Assembly: GCF_900111145.1 (NCBI RefSeq)
Contig: NZ_FOIR01000003.1
Coordinates: forward strand, 248,001 to 312,000
Source: Roseivirga pacifica
GTDB taxonomy: Bacteria; Bacteroidota; Bacteroidia; Cytophagales; Cyclobacteriaceae
DNA: 64,000 bases
Direction: 5' to 3'
Below, piece after piece: positions 36,801-45,800 of the stretch. Every line of letters starts with the position of its first letter. Within the stretch, counting starts at the first letter, position 1. Under the pieces are notes generated by a model, which saw only the letters and a program-made list of their open reading frames with translations, was not told where the DNA came from and did not search any database. Made by a program: the position numbers and the translations under genes.

Positions 36801-39800
36801 CTATCTGTTATAGCTACACCTGTAGCGGTGCTTGGACCATCGTTAGTCACTGTAACGGTAAAGTTCACATTGGTGCCCACATTAGGTGCAGCATTATCAA
36901 CTGTTTTTGTGAGGCTTACATCAACTAAATCCTGCTCCATCACCGGTACCAAAGCAATATCATCTTCCGTCCTATCCCCATTATTCGGAGTTGAATCTTC
37001 ATCTTCTTGATCAGCAGCTATTACCTCTGCAAACGAAGTATAGTCCCCGTTTGACAGAACATTAACCTTTATAATCAATTGCGCAGATTGACCAGGCGCG
37101 AGAGTTCCTACATTCCATTCACCCGAAGCACGATCATAATTACCTGGTTGATCAGCAGAAACGAAAGAATACCCTGTGGCAATCGGGCTAGTTACCACAA
37201 CACCTGTTGCTGTACTTGGCCCTTTATTTACAACTGTGATAGTGAAATCAATTTCTTCACCCGCATTTGGCAAATACTTGGAAGCTCTCTTTCGTAACTC
37301 TAAATCAATTTGTGGAATAGGTGTGAGCGTAATACTTGCGCTATTATTCGTAAGGTCCACGTCAGTGTTGGCAGGCTGATAGCTGGTGATCTCAGCAGTA
37401 TTTTCGTACTGTGCTGCCGCAGCCTCTACTACTTTAGCCACTAACTTCAGGCTTTCTGTTTCACCCGATAAAATATCCGTATTGATTGTCCAGATACCAT
37501 TGGCCGCGTTGTACTGACCAGAAGTTGAGGTAAAGCTCACAAAGCTAAAGCCTGCCGGTAAAACGTCTTCTACCTGAACAGCTGAAGCAGTGCTTACACC
37601 CTGATTGGCAACACTCACGTTAAACTCGGCCAAACCACCTACTTTTGGAGAACTGTTAGTAGCAGTTTTGGTAACAACTAAATCTAAAACACTCTGTGGT
37701 GTAATCGTTACCACCGCCTGATCATCTTCTGTCGGGTCGTTATTACCAGGACTAGAATCCACATCATTTTGATTGAGCTTGGTTAGCTGCGTATTAAGTC
37801 GATATGCTCCCGCATCTAATACGGTGGCTGTTATGGTTAGCGTTTCTGTAGCTCCTTCTGCCAAGCCAGATAGAGACCAAGCACTACTTGCTGGAACAAA
37901 GCTTCCGTTAGAAACCGTATTACTTACATAAGCCAAGCCATCGGCCAGTATGCCACTTATTACCAATCCGGTAGCATCGCTCGGGCCAGCATTATCAACG
38001 GTAATGGTGAAGGTTACCTCATCGCCAACATTTGGTGTACTATTATTCACGCTCGCACTTAGGCTAACATCAACTAGCTCTGTCGGGAATACATACAATA
38101 CCGCCTGATCATCTTCTCCTCCACTTTTATTACCCGGTGTAGAATCAATATCATCTGGAGAAGCCGTTTTCACCTCTGAACCGACTCCGTAAAGCCCCGT
38201 TTTAAGCACTTCGTAAGTCACGTCTATACTTACCGATGTGCCCGATGCCAAAGCACCAATATTCCAAAGTTTGTTTGGCACGTCTACTGTACCATCTCCA
38301 TTGCTCGAAACATAGCTCAAACCGTTACCAGTACCCGTTTCTACCGAAACATTACTAGCATCGGAAGGGCCTTTATTTTCCAACACCCATGTAACTACAA
38401 TCTGCTCGCCCACTTTCGGATAAAGATTATCGGCTGTTGCAGAAAGCTCCAAGTCGATGGTTTGCTGAGGTGTTGGGCTTACAGTAGCTGTATTGTTAGT
38501 TGCATCATTATCAAGTCCAGTTGGTGTATAATTCTGTAAGGAAGCTGTGTAGCTATAATCTGCTGGGGCAGCACTTGGCAGTACACTTGCTTGCACCAAA
38601 AGTGTAGCTTTCGCTCCGGAAATTAAGGTGCTTGAAAGCGTCCACTCTCCTGTTGTAGCATTATAAGTTCCTACGGATGGAACAGTCCTTATCAAATTAT
38701 AACCAGCCGGAAGCGGAGCTGAAACCACAACATTTTGGGCAATGCTTGGCCCTTCATTCTCCAAACCAATGGTAAACTCAACCAAAGCTCCCGCTAATGG
38801 CGTTTGGTTAGAAACCGCATTGGTAACAACCAGATCGAGTGTTTTTGTTGGTACAATTACCTCTTGGGTACCATCATCTTCAGCAAAGTTGAAGTTACCC
38901 GGTTCGCTGTCCACATCATTTTCATTGAGCGAGCTTACATCGGCTACCAAAGTGTATTTACCGGCATCGCGAATTAGCACTGTGAGCGTAAGTGTAGTTT
39001 GTTCACCTGCGTTCAGAGTTCCTATTTGCCAAATTTTGGAAGAAGCCGTGTAAGTACCGTTTTGCGCAGTTGATGCAACCAATTGGAAGCCTGTTCCTAG
39101 TTCGGCCGACACATTTACTCCGGTAGCCACACTCGGCCCATCGTTCACCACGGTAATCACAAATTCTTCTTGATCGCCAACCAGCGGATTGGCCGCACTA
39201 AAAGCTGCGCTTAAGCTCACATCTACTAGACTAACAGGCACTAGGGTAATCGTATCCTGGTCATCTTCAGTATCAATACCGTTGCCTGGGGTAGAATCTA
39301 AGTCCTGTTCGTCTACAGCAATCACTTCAGCAATTAGCCCATAATCACCGGTAGGCAAAACTGTTGCTTCTCCTTGGAGCGTCACCGATTGATTAGGCCC
39401 CAAAGTCGCAATGCTCCAAATGCCCGTCACTAAATCGACTCCTGCGGCTGGTGTTGTAGAAACTAAGCTGAGGCCGTCTCCCAACACATTTTCAACCTGA
39501 ATATTATTGGCTGTGCTTGGCCCTGAATTGGTAAGCTTAACGGTAAATGTGGCGTTACTACCAATTGATGGCCTGATTACATTTGAAGTAACCTCAACCG
39601 ACAGGTCCGCAATGGATACAGGAGTAATTGTAACCGTATCGGCATTGTTACTAGCATCAGTATCTAGCCCGGAAACCGTCTGTAGTTTGGCAATGTTTCG
39701 ATACCCATCGGCAGTAAAGGTTTCCAGTACTTTGGCCGTAATTTGCAGCGCAGTAGACTCTTGAGAAGTTAAAGCCTCGGTTAGTGTCCAAAGCCCTAAT

Positions 39801-42800
39801 TCATAATTGTAAATTCCATTTGTGGTGGAATTGGACACATATTGAAGACCGTCTGGTAAAACATCTGAAATTTTAATACCAGAAGCTGCGGTCGCTCCGA
39901 TATTGGATACACCCACCGTGAAAGTCAGTTGATCCCCTACGTTTGGTGTAGCGTTATCCACCATTTTCTGTACCCTGATATCCAGTGCTTCAACAGGCAC
40001 GACAGTTACCGCATCCTGATCATCTTCACTCAATTTATTATTACCTGGAGAAGAGTCGCTATCCAACTCGGTATGCCCGGTAACCTCTGCAATATTCACG
40101 TAAGATCCCGTTGAATTTACCGTGGCGGTGATGGTCAAAGTTTTAACGTCTCCTACCGTTAATCCACCCACAATCCATTCACTGGTAAGTGGGCTGTAAG
40201 TGCCATCGCCAGTATGCGATTCGTAGATAAATCCAGACGCTAGTTCATCGCGCACACTCACATTAGAGGCTACATTTGGCCCTGCATTGGTTACTTCCAA
40301 AGTAAAGGTTACTGCATCGCCAATATGAGGGTTTACATTATCAACCGACTTGGTTAAACTCACATCAATCTTGGCATTTACCGAAGTTTCTACCAAATCT
40401 TGATCATCTTCTGTAGCCAAACCGTTATTTGGCGAAGAATCCGGATCGAGTTCATCAACCGCTATTACTTCAGCTACGTTTTGGTAATTTCCGGAAGGAT
40501 TAACCCTAGCAGAAATTGAAAGTGTTGCCGTTGCTCCATTCGCCAAACTTGGCACCGACCAATACTGTTCATCATAGGTTCCATCTCCAGTCGAAGACAC
40601 AAATGTGTAGCCATTAGGCAGTAAATCTTCTACCAGAATATTATTTGCATCGCTTGGACCATCATTGGTTAGTGTAAGGGTAAATGTTACCGGATCGCCA
40701 ACAACATGTGTTGCATTGTCTACTGTTTTGGTGAGCGATAAATCTGCTACATCTACCGGAGTAAGATTATCCTCATCATAATCGTCTTCCGTAGGTTCAT
40801 CATTATCAGGTAAAGAATCAGGATCCTCATTATCCGAAGCAATAACTTGTGCTATGATTTTATAGGGGTCGGTACTTGCATCGGTCTTTACTTTGGCCAG
40901 TATGGTTACATTTTCTGATGTACCCGCAGGTAAATTATTCAAACTCCAAAGGCCATTTGCACCATCAACCAACCCGCTTGTTGCGGTGTAACCGTCAAAC
41001 TCTAAACCCGATGGCAATTGTGCTTCAATCAATACATTTGTTGCATCACTCGGGCCATTATTTGTCACCTCAATGTTCAGGTTAATCAACTCACCTATAA
41101 AAGGATCTTGTTTGGCGTATGCAACATCAACCGACAGGTCGGATACAGGCGTAGGCGTTACCACCACTGTTGCCTGGTCATCTTCATTACTATCATTATT
41201 GTCGACCTCAGAATCTATATCAGGCTGGGTTAAACCAGTAAGTTCTGCCGTGTTATCATATTCACCAGTTGGCAATACCCTAGCGTAAAGCGAAAGCGTT
41301 TCACTGTCTCCGTTGTTGAGTGCACCTATAAACCAATCGCCAGTAAGGGCATTGTAAGAACCTCCCGAAGCCAATGAAGTAACCAAAGTATAGCCAGTTG
41401 GCAACAGATCGGTTACTACCAAATTAGTAGCGGTTGTTAGGTTTGTCCCACTGTTTTCAACCTTCACCTCAAAACTTATGAGCGACCCAACCCTTGGTGT
41501 TGCATTCGAAACTGTTTTGGTTATGCTTACATCAACCAAGTCTTGAGGAGTGACCGTTTTAGCGTCCATATCATCTTCACTCAATACACCATTATTCGGA
41601 CTCGAATCAATATCTTTCTGATCCAAGTTGATCAGCTCAGCGGTGTTGACATAAATACCCGTTGGATTAACTAAAGCTGTAATCAGTAATACCTGCTCTT
41701 CTTCCGCAGCAAGATCACCAATTGCCCAATGCCCTGAAAGCACGTCATAAGTCCCTTTGCCCGGTACATCAGACACATAAGTAAAGCCACTGGCTAGTAG
41801 ATCTTCAACCGTTACGTTAGTAGCATCACTTGGCCCATTATTCACCACAGTAACGCTGAATGTAACATTGCTACCAACAAAAGGCTGTGTTGATGTAACG
41901 TGTTTTACTACTTCAATATCCACAACATCAACTGGTACAGTAGTTACGCTGGAAATATTATTTGAAAGATCAGCATCTGTTTCGTTTATGGCTGTTACCT
42001 CTGCAGTATTCTCTCGATCTCCGGTTGGCAACACCCTTGCTTTAATCAACAGAAACTCCTGCTCATCTGCTGCAATGGCGTTATCCAGTTCCCATAACCC
42101 AGTAAACTGATTATAAGTACCTGTGCTAGAAGAATATGAAAGATAGGTGTAACCACTAGGAAGTAAGTCAGTCACTTCAATACCAGAAGCTTCACTCGGA
42201 CCGAGATTATTAACCTCCACCGTAAAAGTGACTATGGTTCCTACATCTGGTGTAGGGTTGTCTACCGTTTTTTCAACGCTTAAATCTATCAAGGCTTGCG
42301 GTGTAAGTACTACACCATCTTGGTCATCTTCATCAATCACACCGTTTGCTGGTGAAGAGTCTCTATCTACCTCATTATGGAACATTACCTGCGCCAAATT
42401 GGTGTATTCGCCAGTAGCGTTTATCGAGGCCGTAATCTCTAGTGTTTTACTTTCTCCTGCACCTAAAGTACCTGCTTGCCAGCTACCAGTAGTAGGGTTA
42501 TAAATTCCACCAGTATGAGACACATAAGAAAAGCCCGATAACAATACATCCCTCACAATTAAGCCGGAGGCTTCGCTTGGACCATCGTTTGCGAGCACCA
42601 ATGTAAACACCACGTTTTGCCCAATAAGTGGGCTACTGTTATCCACGGTTTTAGTCAGGCTTACATCAATTAAACCGTCTTGCGTAGTACGCACTACATC
42701 TTGGTCATCTTCTTCCAGCTTATTGTTATTTGGTGTGGAATCAATGTCAAATTGATCAGCCTCAATTACTTCAGCTCCGTTGCTCAACGTACCTTCTTGC

Positions 42801-45800
42801 GTTACTTTTGCCTGAATATTTAATACTCGGGTTTCACCATGGTCCAGAGCGCCAATTTGCCATAGACCCGTGCTTGGGTTATAAGCACCCTCTCCATTGT
42901 CTGCCAAATACTGATAGCCCGTTGGCAAAAGATCTTTTACTACCACACCCGTGGCATTAGACGGACCATCATTGCTCACCGTAATCGTAAAGACGATATT
43001 CGATTCTAACAGCGGGGTTAGCTGATCTACTTCTTTGCTAAGCGAAAGGTCAATAAACTGTGGCGTTAGAATCAATGCACTTTCATCGTCTTCCAACTGC
43101 AAACCAGAATCGTTATTTGGTTCTGAATCAGGATCGTACTGGTCGCTAGCCGTAACCTGGGCTACATTTTTGTAACTCGTAGCCTGCCCTTGTGGTGCAA
43201 CTACTTTCGCCTTGTAAGTAAGCTCAACCGTAGCACCATTTGCAATGGCCAGCCCACTCCATGCTAAAGTGTCTCCACTAGTAAACCCTCCATTTGAGGC
43301 CGAATTTGCCTGATATTCATAGCCGTTTGGCAAAACATCTTGAATGGCAACACCACTTGCATCGTTTGGCCCAGCATTGGATAAAGTGAGTTTAAAGTCC
43401 AGTACATCACCAATATTGTATGGGCCAGATTGCGCGACACTCTTTACTAAGCTTAGGTCTGCTTTTAGAGGAACTACAGAGATCGTATCCTCATCATCCT
43501 CCAATTGGAGATCGTCAAAGTTATTTGGGGTTGAATTCAGATCAGCCTGATCTGCAGCAGCCACTTGAGCAATGTTCTTGTAAAAGAGAATACCATCATC
43601 AGTTGGTGCCAAAACCTTTGCTACAAAAGAAACTGAAGCCGTTGCTCCATCAGCAATGTCTCTAAATGGCCAATTAATTCGCCTGCCCACTTGCACGCCA
43701 CCATCATTAATAGTCACCACTTCATACCCCAGTGGAAGTAAGTCCTGAATAACCACGTGAGTGGCCTCGTTTGGCCCATCATTCTTCACCTTAATGGTAA
43801 AGGTTACCGCTTCATTTACATTTGGAGTGGCATTGCTCACTGTTTTTTCCAGCGAAAGATTGGCGCTTTGTGTATCGACCTGCTCAAAGTCTTCATCGTC
43901 CTCACTCTGATCTCCATCGTCATTATTTGGTGAAGAATCAGGGTCGAATTGATCGCTCGCAATTACCTCTGCTATATTGTAGTACACCAATTGTGTGGCG
44001 TCCTCTCTAATGCGTACCGAACGCACTGATGCTGTAAATGTAACGGTAGTGCTGCTACCATTCGGCACGGTTAAATTGTTCCAAAGTATGGTGCTACCAT
44101 TTGAGGAACCACCATTCTGGATGGTTTCGAGTGCATAGCCCAATGGTAATACATCTCGAATAGCCACACCTGTTGCATCGTTTGGCCCATCGTTGCTAAC
44201 GGTTATGCTGAATGTAACCACTTCATCTAGGTTAGGAGAAGAGTTCGAAACCGTTTTCTCTAATGAAAGGTCGGCCACTCCAATAACCGTAAGTATCATA
44301 TCATCGGTACTGTTTGCACAGGCTCCTCCTCCCGATACCGTCCAGCGCAATTCATAAGTACCAATTACAGCTCCCGTTACGGCTGTTTTAGGATCATTAG
44401 CATCCACAAAGCTTAAACCTGGATCACCAGAAACAACAGACCATGTTCCGGTACCCGAAACTGGCTCAGTAGCTTCTAAGTTTATGGTTGCATTGGTTTG
44501 TGTAGTAATATCTGGTCCAGCTTCAGCCTGACTGATCACCGGATTTACTTTAACAATTACCGCATCGCTTAAGGAACAACCTGCCACTGCCGAATTACTT
44601 ACCCAGTTAAACTGATAGGTACCGGCTGTCAAGTTCGTTACCTCCGTAGTTGGGTTGGTAGCATCGGTAAAGTTGGCAGTAGTTGGCCCCGATACAAATT
44701 GCCATTGGCCATTAACCACAGCATTAGCCGCCATGGTCGTGGTTATGCCTGTAGATACCGTAGGGCAAATTTCTTGATCTGGTCCAGCGTCTGGCGTATC
44801 AGGAGCCGGAGCAATGAATACTTCTTGGTCTGCAATAGAAGGTGGGCAAACATCATTACCGCTAGTTACTGTCCATCGGAAGGTATAAGTACCTGTTTGT
44901 GAAAGGCCAGTAACCGTTGTATTGTACAGGTTAGGGCTGCTAATAACCACTCCTGCCGGAATAGCTCCTCCATCAAAAGCTTCTAAAGTCCAGGTACCGA
45001 TTCCCGCAGCAGGTGGCAATGCATCTAGTTGAACCTCTTCGCCTATACAGGTAGCCTTATCAGGTCCCACTTGTGCCTGCCCCGGATCGTAAACAAAAAC
45101 CTTCATTACATCGGTTTTTGGTTGCGAACAGTCCAAAGCACCGGGTATAGTGAAATCAAATGTCCACTCTATTACATATGTTCCGGCTTGAAAGTTAAGT
45201 AGCTCTGCATTCGGATCATTCTCGTTGTCAAATGATGCTGTACTGCCTTCTGGCTGCTCAACAATTGTCCATGTACCTTCTACCCCGGGTTGTATAGGTG
45301 CTACACCCGCCATGTTAATGGTTAAAGCTGGGTTATCTGTACAAACAGATTGGTCAGGGCCTGCATCGGGTGTTTCGGCAATACTCGCCCCATTATTAAT
45401 GGTTACTACATCGAACTGCCCCACGCAACCAAACCGCGCACTGGTAGAAAACTGAAATTGATAACTGTTGCCTGGCGTCATAACAACCGTGGCTGTATTA
45501 TCACTTGTGGTTACTAAACTAGCTACCGCTGGCCCTCCTACTTGGGTCCAAGTACCCACCGCACCTTCGTTTGCCTTTAAGGTGTAATTGGTTACATCAC
45601 AAAGGTTTTGGTCGTTGCCAGCACTCATAGGCGCCACCACTTGAATGGTTACATCATCAGTATCTGGCGGGCATTCCCCTACTCCTGTAGAAACCGTCCA
45701 CCTAAATACATATTCACCCGAAATAAGGTTAGAGACATTTGCATTTGGATCTGAATAACTTGAGAAGTTAGGTGAATTCGGACCGCTCACAACAGACCAA

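Noticed and set aside
31187-44275. Regularly spaced repeats that might suggest a CRISPR array or satellite
   Set aside because: The period of about 385 bp corresponds to protein domains in one open frame; there are no short constant repeats with unique spacers.
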